Shown: in pieces, positions 18,339 through 27,454 of the stretch
How the letters are laid out: every line of letters begins with the position of its first letter
How positions within the stretch are numbered: the stretch's first letter is position 1
DNA from: Acidobacteriota bacterium
Lineage (GTDB): Bacteria; Acidobacteriota; Blastocatellia; RBC074
Length of the DNA: 64,000 bases
Direction of reading: 5' to 3'
NCBI GenBank assembly: GCA_016710075.1
Contig: JADJLO010000002.1
Location: 124,001 to 188,000, forward strand
Notes under the pieces: model-generated
Databases searched by the model: none
Told to the model about the DNA's origin: nothing
The model's input: only the letters and a program-made list of their open reading frames with translations
Translations under genes and position numbers: made by a program

Positions 18339-21300
18339 CTAGAACCCAAGTCGGAGAGCAAACTGCATGACACGCGGCGTGCCCTGGATTCCAGTGAATT
18401 TGCCGAAATCCGTTGGAGCCGTTCCGCCAGCATAGGGATCCTGGGCGAGGCGGAAGTTTGCAATTCCGGTGAATGCCTGAGTGTTGGTCAGGTTGAATGT
18501 TTCCCAACGGAATGTGAGCTTGGTATTCTCTTTCCAGAGGCCAAAAGACTTGTAGAGCCCCGTGTCGATCTGGAAGAAGCCTGGCCCGCGCAGAACGTTG
18601 CGATCGCCCCACTCACCGGGGAGTGAATTCCGGTAACTGGTGTAAGCTCCCTGAGGGTTGCTGAACAGATTCGGATCGCCGCTTCTGGTCGGAGTGGATT
18701 GAGTTGAAGTCAGTTGGCGACCGTTCGACTGGACGTTCCAGTTGGTCGACCATCTGCCGTCATCAAACGGATCTCCGATCGGGAAACCTGTGTTATGTCT
18801 GAAGATGCCGGTCAGCTTCCATCCGCCAAGGATTGCATTCGCAACCTTGCCGGCGTTGCCGAAGAATGCCCTTCCCTTGCCGAAAGGCAGCTCATAAAGG
18901 AAGTTGGCGTTGATCAGGTGACGAACGTCGAAATCCGAATTCCCGCGGTTCTCGTTGAGATTGAGCGGGTTTAAGACCTCAACGCCTGTGATGCTGCCTG
19001 ACTGCTCGGTAAATGACGCAGTATCCAGCGAATGGGACCAGGTGTAGTTGAAGTCGAAGGTCAGGCTCTTGCTGAAGCGCTTTCTCAAGCTCCACTGCAA
19101 TGAATGATAGTCTGACGTCCCCAGCGTCGACGCTGTCGCAAAGGTGGCGTACTGTGGATGGAAGAAGAGATTCTTTCCAAATCCAAGCCCGTCATCCCAG
19201 AGCAACTGAACGAAAGTGTAATCGGTCGTATTTCGACCACCGACTGCCGAACGCGCGACGCGGCGATAAGCGGCTTGTGTCGCACTCAGAGCAGTCGTAG
19301 TTCCAAGAACCGAGTAGTTGCCGGCGAGACCCGGGAAGAGGTTCTGGAAATATGGAATGTTGCCGACCGAGGTGATCGAGGCATTCTTTTCGCGCAGCGT
19401 AATGAGCTGGCGAATCGCGGTGTACCAGTCGACGCCGGATTTGGCATCAACCAGGTTGTTCAGATGGGCGACGTCGCGAGTCATCAGCAGATTGCGGGCG
19501 ATGCGGCCCACATAGCTAACTTCGAACGAGTAGCCTTTGCCCAACTCACGCCCGATGGAGAAGTTGTAGCTGTGGTTGTAAGGTGTAACCAGCCTGTCAT
19601 CGAGCGACGCTTCGATTCGCTGATCTTCGTCCGCCGGAGTTTGCAGCGGGAATTTCAGCGAGCTGGCGAAGTTGATGCCGGGCAGGTTTCTGACATTCTG
19701 ACCAAACGCCGTGAATTGAGGCGCCAGATTTGTCCCCACATTGTAGGTGTTGGCCGCAATCGACTGGGCCGAACCAAAGCCGAGTGTCGAGTTCAGGTCA
19801 AATGCAACCGCCAGAGCGCTGCCGATGCGGTCGAAAGTCATGCGATAACCGCCGCGGAATGTACTCTTGTTTTCACCAAAGACCTTCTTCAACATTCCGT
19901 TCTTGAAGTTGGGTGACCATGCGATTGAAGCCATTGGCGCGAAGTTGTTCCAATCCTGACTGTAGTATCCATCACGATTGTTTACCTTGCCCGCAAGATC
20001 GACAGAGATCAGACCGTTGTACGGTGTGCCGGCCTTGGCGCCTGCCACCCGCTTATCGAAGAAATCGCTCAGGCCCGGCGTCGGCTTGACCTGCACACCG
20101 TTGGCCTCATAGACCGGCGTGGAGGTTGACCAGCGAACGCCATAATTGACCGTCAGATTCGGAGAGATTCTCCAACTGTCCTGGCCATAAGCCTCGTACT
20201 CCTCGGTCGCAAACGTACGACCAATTCCCTGGCCGGATGACAGTATCTTCCCATCAGCGCCATAATTAAGGTTGACGCCGTATTGAGAGAATCGACCTAT
20301 GACTGCGGTCAGAGCATCGCGCAGGTCGATACGGGATCTGCTGCCAATTTTCGCGAAGATGTCATCCCCATTCGCTTCGTCTGTGATGACGACATCGCCC
20401 GAGAAGTCGTAGAACGACGGATTGGTGCTCGCATTATCAAAAGCGCTTCCAAATGAAACGCGATTGTTCTTGATCAGGCGAATGTTGGTTCCAACCTGAA
20501 TGTTGTGATTGCCTTTGGTCCATGACAGGTCGTCCACAATGTTATGAACCGGCGTCGTGCGACTCAGACCGCGGCCGAAACTGAGCGGCTGGAAAACAAA
20601 CCTGAATGAAACAAAGTTCTGGTTCGAATCTCCACCGAGTGTGAATGAATCTCTCGTCAAACCATATCTGAATGTGTTGACGATGGCGTTGCTCAAAGCC
20701 CAGGTATGGCCAACGGCGATGCCCTTCGGATGCACCCAGTTTGTCGGAACAGGCGTGTCCGGGAATCGGCTGATGCCGCTGGTCGTATCATTCTGGTAGT
20801 TGAGACGGACGAAGACCGACTGCTTGTTGGTCAGGTTGTAGTCGAACTTTCCGATATAAGTGTTGTTGCTCGATGGGGTGCCTGCATTAAACCGGAATGC
20901 GGCAGTGTTCAACAGGTCGCCAAGATCCGTGGAATTGGCCGGATATTTGCTGGCAGCAGCAGCCAGTGCTGAAAGAGCCACCGGGTTGATCCCGGGGGTG
21001 ACTCCGTTCGCCGCAGTATATGCTGCATTGATCTTCGCAGTCGTCAGGCAGATCACGCCCGAAGGAGTTCCTGCCGGGCAGGTCGGGTCACTGCTTCCAT
21101 CAGAGCTGTAATAGCGGACGATGCCCTGACCGAGAGTCGGCAGCGGCACCTGGCGAACCACCGATGTGCCTCGCGCTTCGCGGAATCCCTCGTAGTTGAA
21201 GAAGAAAAAGAGCTTGTCCTTCAGGATCGGACCACCGATCGATCCGCCGAAGTTGTTGCGCAGAATGGCCGGACGCGCGACCTTCGATTTATTGTTGAAC

Positions 21301-22079
21301 CAGTCGTTGGCTGATGTCACGGTGTTGCGGTGGAATTCGTAAAGTGAACCATGGAAATCATTCGTTCCGCTCTTGGTCACCAGCGCCACCTGTGCTCCGG
21401 ATGAACGGCCCTGATTGGCGTTCGGATTTGTCGTCGTCACGCGGAATTCCTGCAATGAATCCGGCGTCGAGCGCAGCACACTGAAAAACGCGCGGCCGCC
21501 CTGCTGTTCGTTGACGTCAACGCCGTCGAGCGTCACGTTGGCCTGATCCGAACGTCCGCCGTTGACCTCGCCGCTCGCCGTCACACCGGGTTGCAGCGAG
21601 AGCAGCCCGACCACGTTACGCGCGTTGAGCGGCAATTCCACAACCTGCGTGTTGTTGAAGGTGTTTCCGATGGTTGCATCGCTCGTGTTGAGTGCAGATT
21701 CTCCACCCTGAATAGTCACGGTTTCACTGACCGCCCCAACCTGAGTGAATGCCAGACTGAGCGTTAACGGCGTGTTGACCAGCAACTGCACGTCTTCCCT
21801 GACGAGCGAGGCGAATCCCTGCGCCTCAACCCGTATCCTGTAGGTTCCAGGCTGCATCTGGACTGCCTGCCATGAGCCATCACCTGTTGAAATCACCTCG
21901 CGGCTGATGCCCGTGGCTGCATTCGTTAATGTGACCTTGGCTCCCGAGACAACCTTGCCCTGCGGATCAGTGATCACTCCAGACACGCTGGAGCTCTGAC
22001 CCAGAGCGACTGTCGCGCTGAAAACCATCAAGAGCAGGGCTATCAACCCGCTTCTATACAGAGCTCTTGAATGAAACAT
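18339..22079 (-). CDS. TonB-dependent receptor, Oar-like with carboxypeptidase-regulatory domain
   Basis: Outer-membrane receptor of 1246 residues with a signal peptide (about 1-27, ending VALGQ). A carboxypeptidase-regulatory-like beta-sandwich follows (SGVITDPQGKVVSGAKVTL, about 33-115), then a plug domain (LPLNARNVVGLLSLQPGV; NVTLDGVDVNEQQGGRAFF), then a long beta-barrel ending in the aromatic residue of VMQFALRLGF. The size and domain order are those of the Oar family that is strongly expanded in acidobacteria. It probably takes up a polymer fragment or moves material through the outer membrane; the ligand is unknown. No neighbouring hydrolase or SusD hints at it. Confidence 0.9.
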   Translation of the reverse strand: MFHSRALYRSGLIALLLMVFSATVALGQSSSVSGVITDPQGKVVSGAKVTLTNAATGISREVISTGDGSWQAVQMQPGTYRIRVEAQGFASLVREDVQLLVNTPLTLSLAFTQVGAVSETVTIQGGESALNTSDATIGNTFNNTQVVELPLNARNVVGLLSLQPGVTASGEVNGGRSDQANVTLDGVDVNEQQGGRAFFSVLRSTPDSLQEFRVTTTNPNANQGRSSGAQVALVTKSGTNDFHGSLYEFHRNTVTSANDWFNNKSKVARPAILRNNFGGSIGGPILKDKLFFFFNYEGFREARGTSVVRQVPLPTLGQGIVRYYSSDGSSDPTCPAGTPSGVICLTTAKINAAYTAANGVTPGINPVALSALAAAASKYPANSTDLGDLLNTAAFRFNAGTPSSNNTYIGKFDYNLTNKQSVFVRLNYQNDTTSGISRFPDTPVPTNWVHPKGIAVGHTWALSNAIVNTFRYGLTRDSFTLGGDSNQNFVSFRFVFQPLSFGRGLSRTTPVHNIVDDLSWTKGNHNIQVGTNIRLIKNNRVSFGSAFDNASTNPSFYDFSGDVVITDEANGDDIFAKIGSRSRIDLRDALTAVIGRFSQYGVNLNYGADGKILSSGQGIGRTFATEEYEAYGQDSWRISPNLTVNYGVRWSTSTPVYEANGVQVKPTPGLSDFFDKRVAGAKAGTPYNGLISVDLAGKVNNRDGYYSQDWNNFAPMASIAWSPNFKNGMLKKVFGENKSTFRGGYRMTFDRIGSALAVAFDLNSTLGFGSAQSIAANTYNVGTNLAPQFTAFGQNVRNLPGINFASSLKFPLQTPADEDQRIEASLDDRLVTPYNHSYNFSIGRELGKGYSFEVSYVGRIARNLLMTRDVAHLNNLVDAKSGVDWYTAIRQLITLREKNASITSVGNIPYFQNLFPGLAGNYSVLGTTTALSATQAAYRRVARSAVGGRNTTDYTFVQLLWDDGLGFGKNLFFHPQYATFATASTLGTSDYHSLQWSLRKRFSKSLTFDFNYTWSHSLDTASFTEQSGSITGVEVLNPLNLNENRGNSDFDVRHLINANFLYELPFGKGRAFFGNAGKVANAILGGWKLTGIFRHNTGFPIGDPFDDGRWSTNWNVQSNGRQLTSTQSTPTRSGDPNLFSNPQGAYTSYRNSLPGEWGDRNVLRGPGFFQIDTGLYKSFGLWKENTKLTFRWETFNLTNTQAFTGIANFRLAQDPYAGGTAPTDFGKFTGIQGTPRVMQFALRLGF

Positions 22080-22522
22080 ATTTTCCTCCTGTTATATTTT
22101 TCGCACTCAAAGTCCCAAGCAGACTATGACGCCAAATGAAAACAAGAACTGGATACGGCTATCCGCCGGACTATCAGCCTTGCAAAAGATGTAATTCTTT
22201 TCGTTAGGTCTTTAATTTCAGGGAATCAGAATTTGATATCTTCAAAGCAGGGAGGTTTCTCCCATTCACAGACTTCTTATAACAGGCAAGATATATGCCG
22301 ACAAGCTGTTTTGGTGTGATTATATTAATTGACCGATTGGTTAGAGGCTAAGTCTTCTGATTGGTTGTGTTTAAGGAATTCAAGGTTGTTCCGCTTAAGT
22401 GGCCGGGGAATTTACAACTGAGCCATGAAATTCAAATTTTCGGATTATCTTCAGATTTTTAGATGAGAATTCGGAGCGTCAAAGCGGCTGCAATAAAAAC
22501 AACCATCCGAGCAAAAAAAATA
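22080..22522. other. Leader/promoter region of the TonB receptor gene
   Basis: AT-rich non-coding stretch upstream of the minus-strand receptor. A TTCCTCC (AGGAGGAA on the minus strand) ribosome-binding site lies just before its start. No convincing gene, riboswitch or repeat was seen in the remainder. Confidence 0.5.
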
Positions 22523-22585
22523 ATGCCGCGCAATGGATTCTGAAAGACGATTCTCTCAGCCCCCTTAACATCCATTGCGCGGCAT
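22523..22585 (-). terminator. Perfect 16-bp hairpin with T-tract on the minus strand
   Basis: ATGCCGCGCAATGGAT (22523-22538) is the exact reverse complement of ATCCATTGCGCGGCAT (22570-22585); loop 31 nt. On the minus strand the stem is followed by TATTTTTTTT, a rho-independent terminator layout. It is 350 nt downstream of the thioesterase stop, so it may end either a long 3' region or an unannotated small RNA. Confidence 0.65.
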
Positions 22586-22935
22586 CTGTTTCCCTATTCA
22601 ACCTGCGAGTGGTTGCAGGGAAAAGGACGGACGCGCTTTCAGAAAAATTCCAAAGTCACGCAGACAGCCTGCGGCTCCGAAATACCCCCTTGCAATCTTC
22701 AGCGCGCCGAACTCAAAGAACTGAGTGAAGGATCGATCCCTCACTTTACAACCGGATATATAACAAGTTCCGTGCCACGGAGAGCCGGGTTGCTGGTGAG
22801 CACTTGTAAGTTATTGAATTATATGGAGTAATGATAGTTCGGCAGAAGGCGTGTTGCCGCCGGTGAAGAGGTCTTTCAGGTCTTTGCTCACCAATATGTT
22901 GGAAGTTTTAACGATATGGTGCGCCGGAAGCGAAA
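22586..22935. other. Structured non-coding region, possible small RNA on the minus strand
   Basis: No convincing reading frame. It contains a near-palindrome around GGATCGATCC (about 22728-22746), the short hairpin CCTGCGAGTGGTTGCAGG (22601-22618), and GC-rich segments, and ends on the minus strand in the strong hairpin at 22523-22585. This would fit a terminated small RNA, but I could not match it to 6S, tmRNA, RNase P or SRP RNA. Confidence 0.3.
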
Positions 22936-23373
22936 TCAATCCCGACCGGTTCCGCCTTCAACCCTGTGTTTGAGAACGATGAATGTCGCAAGAGTTCTGG
23001 CGATCAGCTTGTCGTTGACAGTTTTGACCTCTGATTCAACCACGATGCTGGTGCGTCCCTTGTGGACCACTTTTGCCTCGGCGATACAGTCTTCTGTGTG
23101 GACGGCCGCGATGTAATTTATCTTCATTTCCAGGGTCGCACACCTCTCATCCTTGTCGAGCGTAGAGAATGCAGCCCAGCCTGAAGCATGATCGGCAAGA
23201 CTGAAAATCACTCCTCCGTGAACCCGGCCAAGCGATTGCAGCAGCTTTTCCGAAAAGGGCAGCCGCAGCTTTACGTGTCCGGGCTGCGACTCTACCGGCT
23301 CAAATCCCAGCAGGTCGCCAAATGAAGATCCTGAGACTTTGGCATAAAGTGCATTGCGTTCTTTGTCAGTCAA
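22936..23373 (-). CDS. PaaI-family hotdog thioesterase
   Basis: Acyl-CoA thioesterase-like hotdog protein of 145 residues. The family core GRVHGGVIFSLADHASGWAA (about residues 49-68) with HGG and the downstream acidic/Asp position is intact, followed by EMKINYIAAVHTEDCIAEAKV. Such enzymes hydrolyse phenylacetyl-CoA-like or acyl-CoA thioesters. It stands alone, divergent from the nitrilase gene. Substrate not determinable. Confidence 0.83.
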   Translation of the reverse strand: MTDKERNALYAKVSGSSFGDLLGFEPVESQPGHVKLRLPFSEKLLQSLGRVHGGVIFSLADHASGWAAFSTLDKDERCATLEMKINYIAAVHTEDCIAEAKVVHKGRTSIVVESEVKTVNDKLIARTLATFIVLKHRVEGGTGRD

Positions 23374-23390
23374 TGGGTCAATCCTTTGAT

Positions 23391-23545
23391 AAGTTTAAAG
23401 TTCAAAGTTTAAAGTTTGTAACTGCTCAGCGCCCATCTTCTCAGCGCCCATCTTCAAATGTTCATTCCCAGCCTAATACCGTCTTAACCGCAAAATCCGT
23501 TAGTTTCAGGACACTTTAAACTTTAAACCTTGAACTTTAAACTTT
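23391..23545. repeat. TTTAAAG heptad inverted repeat, with a GCTCAGCGCCC element inside
   Basis: The left arm 23391-23417 (tandem AAAGTTT/TTTAAAG units) can pair with 23513-23545 (AAACTTT units). Between them lies 23418-23463, a rearranged copy of the hairpin at 18211-18266 with TCAGCGCCCATCTTC duplicated in tandem. The gap 23374-23749 otherwise holds no recognisable gene; it separates divergent genes, so promoters must lie here. Confidence 0.75.
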
Positions 23546-23749
23546 TTTTAGTTGCCAAAATTTGATTAGAATGATATTTAATCTTTGCCCCGTAGTAAAC
23601 CGCGACCCCCATCGCCGGTTTGATCACATCCCGATCCCGCAATCAGCCGGCATTTTCACTCAAAAAAATAATCTATTGATATCAGCGCGGAAAAAAGACG
23701 CTGACATATCTCGTTATCTGACACCATAAATAAAATCGAGGGAAAGAAC

Positions 23750-24916
23750 ATGCCTCCATCAGTCGTTGTCGTTGCTGCAATCCAGGCAGCCCCCATCTAT
23801 ATGAATCTGGAACGAAGTCTTGCCCGGGCGCTAGATCTCATCGCCGAAGCGGCGAAGAGGCGGGCGCAACTTGTAGTTTTTCCTGAATCCTGGTTGCCCG
23901 GATATCCGGCCTGGCTGGATGTTTGCAGGGATGTAGCCGTATGGGATAACCAGCAGATGAAGCGGCTCTACGCGCAGCTCCACGAAAACAGTGTAGTTGT
24001 GCCGGGGAAGGTGACAGAGGCGCTTGGAGAAGCCGCGAAGAGGCACAACCTGACGCTTGTTATCGGAGTGCAGGAGCGTGTCGCCGATGGCGCCGGACGC
24101 GGGACCCTTTACAACTCCGTCCTGACCTTTGGGCCAGACGGTGAACTGCTCAACTGTCACCGGAAACTCGTTCCAACATTCAACGAGCGGTTGATCTGGG
24201 GGCAGGGAGACGGCAGCAGCCTGCGTTCAGTCGAGACGCCGATAGGCCGCATCGGCAGCCTCATCTGCTGGGAACACTGGATGCCGCTGGTTCGCCAGAA
24301 ACTTCATATCGACGGCGAGGATATTCATGTGGCTCTCTGGCCTTCGGTCAAGGAGATGCATCAGATCGCCAGCCGGCAGTATGCTTTTGAGGGAAGATGC
24401 TTTGTCGTCGCCGCCGGCGGAATCATGCGTTACAGCGATCTGCCGCGCGAGTTCGAGCCGATTTCGTCGATTCAGGCGGATGACAATGAGTTTATTCTCA
24501 ACGGGGGAAGCGCAGTCATAGGGCCTGACGGCCAATATGTTGCAGGCCCGTCATTCGGTTCAGAAGTGATAATCCTGGCGAGGATCAATCTCGCACGAAT
24601 CCGTGAAGAGAGCATGACCCTGGACGTTACCGGGCATTTCAACCGGCCTGATCTCTTCGATTTCCGCTTCAAAGGGGCTTCGGATTTGGATCAAACCGGA
24701 CAGGTGGAAATTATGTCGCAAACGGGCCTGGAGTTTGCCTCCTCTCAATCCGCTGAGGCGCTCAGATCCACTGGGACCGAGTCCATTTCGCCTCTCGCTC
24801 CTGAGGCCGCTCCCTCCTTGAGAGTCGTCTCTTTGAATCGAGATGCGGGCAGGACCGGAATCAGAAATTCCGGATTCGATTCTTCCGATGTTCAGCAGAT
24901 CGAAAATAAAGCCTGA
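23750..24916 (+). CDS. Nitrilase (carbon-nitrogen hydrolase family)
   Basis: Nitrilase-superfamily enzyme of 388 residues, expected to hydrolyse a nitrile to an acid (or amide). The Glu-Lys-Cys triad is visible: E46 in [15 protein letters not shown]139 in [13 protein letters not shown]173 in [18 protein letters not shown] with PGYPAWLD is characteristic of true nitrilases (branch 1) rather than amidases. The last 70 residues are low-complexity ([12 protein letters not shown]...) and look like a non-catalytic tail. A GAGGGAAAG site precedes the ATG. It is followed by a terminator and stands alone. Confidence 0.88.
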   Translation: MPPSVVVVAAIQAAPIYMNLERSLARALDLIAEAAKRRAQLVVFPESWLPGYPAWLDVCRDVAVWDNQQMKRLYAQLHENSVVVPGKVTEALGEAAKRHNLTLVIGVQERVADGAGRGTLYNSVLTFGPDGELLNCHRKLVPTFNERLIWGQGDGSSLRSVETPIGRIGSLICWEHWMPLVRQKLHIDGEDIHVALWPSVKEMHQIASRQYAFEGRCFVVAAGGIMRYSDLPREFEPISSIQADDNEFILNGGSAVIGPDGQYVAGPSFGSEVIILARINLARIREESMTLDVTGHFNRPDLFDFRFKGASDLDQTGQVEIMSQTGLEFASSQSAEALRSTGTESISPLAPEAAPSLRVVSLNRDAGRTGIRNSGFDSSDVQQIENKA

Positions 24917-24957
24917 ACCTGGGGTCTGGAAATATAGCTCGCAATCAAGCAGAATAA

Positions 24958-25015
24958 ACGGGACACAGGGAATCTCTTATTGATCGGGATTCACTGTGTT
25001 CCGTTTTCTTTTTTC
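24958..25015 (+). terminator. Rho-independent terminator after the nitrilase gene
   Basis: Stem of about 13 bp (CGGGACACAG...GAATC against GATTC...CTGTGTTCCG, with small bulges) followed by TTTTCTTTTTT on the plus strand. Confidence 0.75.
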
Positions 25016-25041
25016 ACCTGAAATTCGGTATCATAGTTTTC

Positions 25042-25248
25042 ATGAAAGTGCGTAAATGTCCGATGTGCCGTAAAGAGACATCCTGGGATGACAATCTCTG
25101 GAAGCCGTTCTGTTCTGAACGGTGTCAGTTGCTTGATCTCGGACGGTGGGCTTCGGAGGATTATCGGGTGCCACTGGCAGAGACTTCCGATGGGCTGACA
25201 ACCGATTTTGATCGTGATTTCAACTCTGATGAGCAATCTTCAAATTGA
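25042..25248 (+). CDS. yacG: DNA gyrase inhibitor YacG-like zinc protein
   Basis: Small zinc-binding protein of 68 residues. The four cysteine ligands are visible as CPMC (residues 6-9) and FCSERC (about 29-34), followed by the family's [15 protein letters not shown]. In E. coli YacG binds GyrB and blocks gyrase; the same role is inferred here. The acidic C-terminal tail ([14 protein letters not shown]) is typical. The next gene begins 20 nt after its stop. Confidence 0.88.
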   Translation: MKVRKCPMCRKETSWDDNLWKPFCSERCQLLDLGRWASEDYRVPLAETSDGLTTDFDRDFNSDEQSSN

Positions 25249-25267
25249 TGGCTGTAAATTTACCAAG

Positions 25268-25858
25268 ATGAAATTTCCAATGAAATTATTGCTGGTGCTG
25301 GTCGCGGCATCTTTCGTCGCTTGTAGTTCAGCCGATGCGCCAACCCCGTTGGAAAATTCGAGGGCCGGGCTTGAATCGGTAAAACCTGTTTCCAATAAAA
25401 AATCGATTGCCGAAGCGTTTGACGCGCCAATCACCAGAATGGATGGCAGCACCTTCAGACTCGCCGATTTTAAAGGTAAAGTTGTCATGGTGGATTTCTG
25501 GGCGACTTACTGTCCTCCCTGCGTCAAGCAGATTCCGCAACTTGCGGAATTGAGCAAAAAGTATAAGGACAAAGGGCTCGAAATCGTCGGGCTGACGACC
25601 GACGAAAAGACCGATCAGCAGAAGGTCGAAGATTTCATCAAGAGGCTCGGGATCAATTACACCATCGGCTATGCCAATAGCTGGTTGTCTTCCGCTTTTC
25701 TCAAGGGGAGCGAGGATGATACCGGAGCGCCGCCGATCCCCCAACTCTTCATCATTTCGCGTGACGGCAAGGTTGTAGATCATCAGGTAGGCGATAGTCC
25801 CGACCGTGGCGTACCTTACCTGGAAAAGATCATCAATCGGGAATTGTCCGCTAAATAA
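25268..25858 (+). CDS. TlpA/ResA-like thioredoxin lipoprotein (paralog 1)
   Basis: Periplasm-facing thiol-disulfide oxidoreductase of 196 residues. The ATG at 25268 gives a lipoprotein signal peptide ending FVAC (lipidated C19); the frame extends to 25208 but would spoil the signal. The thioredoxin fold starts near residue 57 with the active site YCPPC in [15 protein letters not shown] and the cis-proline region [15 protein letters not shown]. First of three related genes in a row; probably reduces cytochrome c or envelope disulfides. Confidence 0.86.
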   Translation: MKFPMKLLLVLVAASFVACSSADAPTPLENSRAGLESVKPVSNKKSIAEAFDAPITRMDGSTFRLADFKGKVVMVDFWATYCPPCVKQIPQLAELSKKYKDKGLEIVGLTTDEKTDQQKVEDFIKRLGINYTIGYANSWLSSAFLKGSEDDTGAPPIPQLFIISRDGKVVDHQVGDSPDRGVPYLEKIINRELSAK

Positions 25859-25925
25859 AGATTCAGGAAAATAAGAATTCACGCTGATCCTGAGTTTAGA
25901 ATTAAGTAACAAGGAGTCGTTTTTC

Positions 25926-26558
25926 ATGTCCCAAAAATCTCGCATAAGTCTGATGAGCGCCAACAGTCTCGTTCGCGCAATTGCATTGAGCTGCATCTTT
26001 GCGATGCTGACGTTTGCCGCGATGCCCAGGATGGGATTGTCGGACGTACCCGAATTGCCTAAAGGCGACGGCACCGGCGACACACCGGATATGTTTATCA
26101 AAATGGTGCCAGGTCTCGCGGGGCCGGTGGTCAAGACCAATGAACAGGTCAGGCTGTCGAGCCTGCGCGGCAAAATCTGCATTCTCGATATGTTCTGGTC
26201 GCAGTGTCCGCATTGCGAGGAACACGCTCCGCATATGGTTGATTACTACAATCAGTATCGCCAGCGCGGTCTCAATATCCTCGGACTTGCCACCGACACT
26301 CAGGATAAGGTCGAGGATGTCAAGAACTTCATGCGCAAGGCCAAGATCACATACCCTGTCGGATTCATCACCACGGAAGTCATTGCCTATTACGCCGATA
26401 GCAAGAACCGCGGAGTGCCGCAAATGGTGATCTTCGGGCAGGACGGCAAAATGGTGAAAAGGCTCATCGGCTGGAATGCTCAGATCGAACAGGAATTGAA
26501 ACAGACAATTGAGCAATTGTTTCCCGCCAAGCCGGGAAACAAGACGAGCGGTAAATAA
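25926..26558 (+). CDS. TlpA/ResA-like thioredoxin protein (paralog 2)
   Basis: Exported or membrane-anchored thioredoxin-fold protein of 210 residues; hydrophobic segment about 16-34. The active site is C94-P-H-C97 in [14 protein letters not shown], a CPHC motif like that of DsbA, and [14 protein letters not shown] holds the cis-proline. It lies 67 nt after paralog 1 with an AAGGAG site before the start, so co-transcription is likely. Confidence 0.84.
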   Translation: MSQKSRISLMSANSLVRAIALSCIFAMLTFAAMPRMGLSDVPELPKGDGTGDTPDMFIKMVPGLAGPVVKTNEQVRLSSLRGKICILDMFWSQCPHCEEHAPHMVDYYNQYRQRGLNILGLATDTQDKVEDVKNFMRKAKITYPVGFITTEVIAYYADSKNRGVPQMVIFGQDGKMVKRLIGWNAQIEQELKQTIEQLFPAKPGNKTSGK

Positions 26559-26613
26559 GCCCCCAAATAAAGCTGACCAGGCTCAGCCTGTGTTGAGCCT
26601 TCAATCAAAGATC

Positions 26614-26676
26614 AGCCGCCGGGAAGCACTATTCCTCCTCAAAGAATTCCCTGGAATATCCCGGCGGCTTTAGTTT
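26614..26676 (+). terminator. Hairpin terminator after thioredoxin paralog 2
   Basis: Arms AGCCGCCGGGA (26614-26624) and TCCCGGCGGCT (26659-26669) are exact complements, followed by TTAGTTTTT. The loop carries a second small hairpin. It separates paralog 2 from paralog 3. Confidence 0.8.
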
Positions 26677-26711
26677 TTAACATCTTTTTTAATCAAATTG
26701 GGGGATGATTA

Positions 26712-27326
26712 ATGAGCGTCAATTCTTTGCAGAAAAAATCTCAAAACGGCATTCAGATTTTCAGGCAGTTTTTCTGGAAGTTTTTCAGGCGGTTTTTCAG
26801 GTTGATCACGGTCTCCGCAATTCTGCTTGCAGCGCTGAGTGTGCCTGCAGGGTCGGGTGCCGGGGCAAAAGACAAGGTAGGCAGGCTTCCGAAGGATTCA
26901 GTCGCATCCAACCAGCTCAGAATGCTTGACGGGCGCAGCTTCAGCCTGTCGGATCTTCGCGGCCAGGTTGTGGTGCTCGATTTCTTCGCCATCTGGTGCG
27001 GGCATTCAAAACAGCATATCCCGACTATGACCCGATTCAATAATGAAGACAACAAGCGTGGATTGCAGATAATCGGACTGGCGGTCAAGGATGGAGACTC
27101 GACTCCAGATCGGGTCTCGAAGTTTGTCAGGGATCATGGAATCAACTATCCAGTTGGCATGGTCAGGGACCCGGAATTCGTCAGCTACGTCGATTCGAGC
27201 GATGTCTCGGTTCCTCAGACGCTGGTCTATGCTCGCGATGGCCGCCTGGTCGCCCATTTCAGAGGCCACGACGATAACATCGCCTCGGAACTGACCTCGG
27301 TCATAAGACGGGAGTTGGAGAAGTAA
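26712..27326 (+). CDS. TlpA-like thioredoxin protein with CxxS site (paralog 3)
   Basis: Thioredoxin-fold protein of 204 residues. A basic, aromatic N-terminus (about 12-32) precedes a hydrophobic segment (32-47), so it is exported or anchored. The active site reads FAIWCGHSKQHIP: C96 is kept, but serine (S99) replaces the second cysteine. VPQTLVYARDGRLVAHF holds the cis-proline. Monothiol CxxS proteins can form mixed disulfides but not reduce by the usual dithiol route; isomerase, sensor or chaperone roles are possible. Its own leader follows a terminator. Confidence 0.82.
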   Translation: MSVNSLQKKSQNGIQIFRQFFWKFFRRFFRLITVSAILLAALSVPAGSGAGAKDKVGRLPKDSVASNQLRMLDGRSFSLSDLRGQVVVLDFFAIWCGHSKQHIPTMTRFNNEDNKRGLQIIGLAVKDGDSTPDRVSKFVRDHGINYPVGMVRDPEFVSYVDSSDVSVPQTLVYARDGRLVAHFRGHDDNIASELTSVIRRELEK

Positions 27327-27363
27327 TTTAAAGTATCTGCAGCGCAACCGGGACGTTGGCTGA

Positions 27364-27404
27364 ACGAGTTGGGGCGCAAGCCTCTCGCTTGCCCCCCAAC
27401 TCGT
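27364..27404. terminator. Hairpin upstream of pyk
   Basis: Arms ACGAGTTGGGGCGCAAG and CTTGCCCCCCAACTCGT pair with one mismatch over a 7-nt loop. The T-run (27426-27435) is 20 nt away, so it may be a terminator for the thioredoxin gene or a leader structure of pyk. Confidence 0.55.
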
Positions 27405-27454
27405 AATTCCAGTTTCGTGCTCTGGTTTTTTTTTTCAGATCGGAAATTATCAAA

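Noticed and set aside
22586..22935. 6S RNA, tmRNA, RNase P or SRP RNA in the gap
   Set aside because: No conserved core of any of these could be matched by eye.
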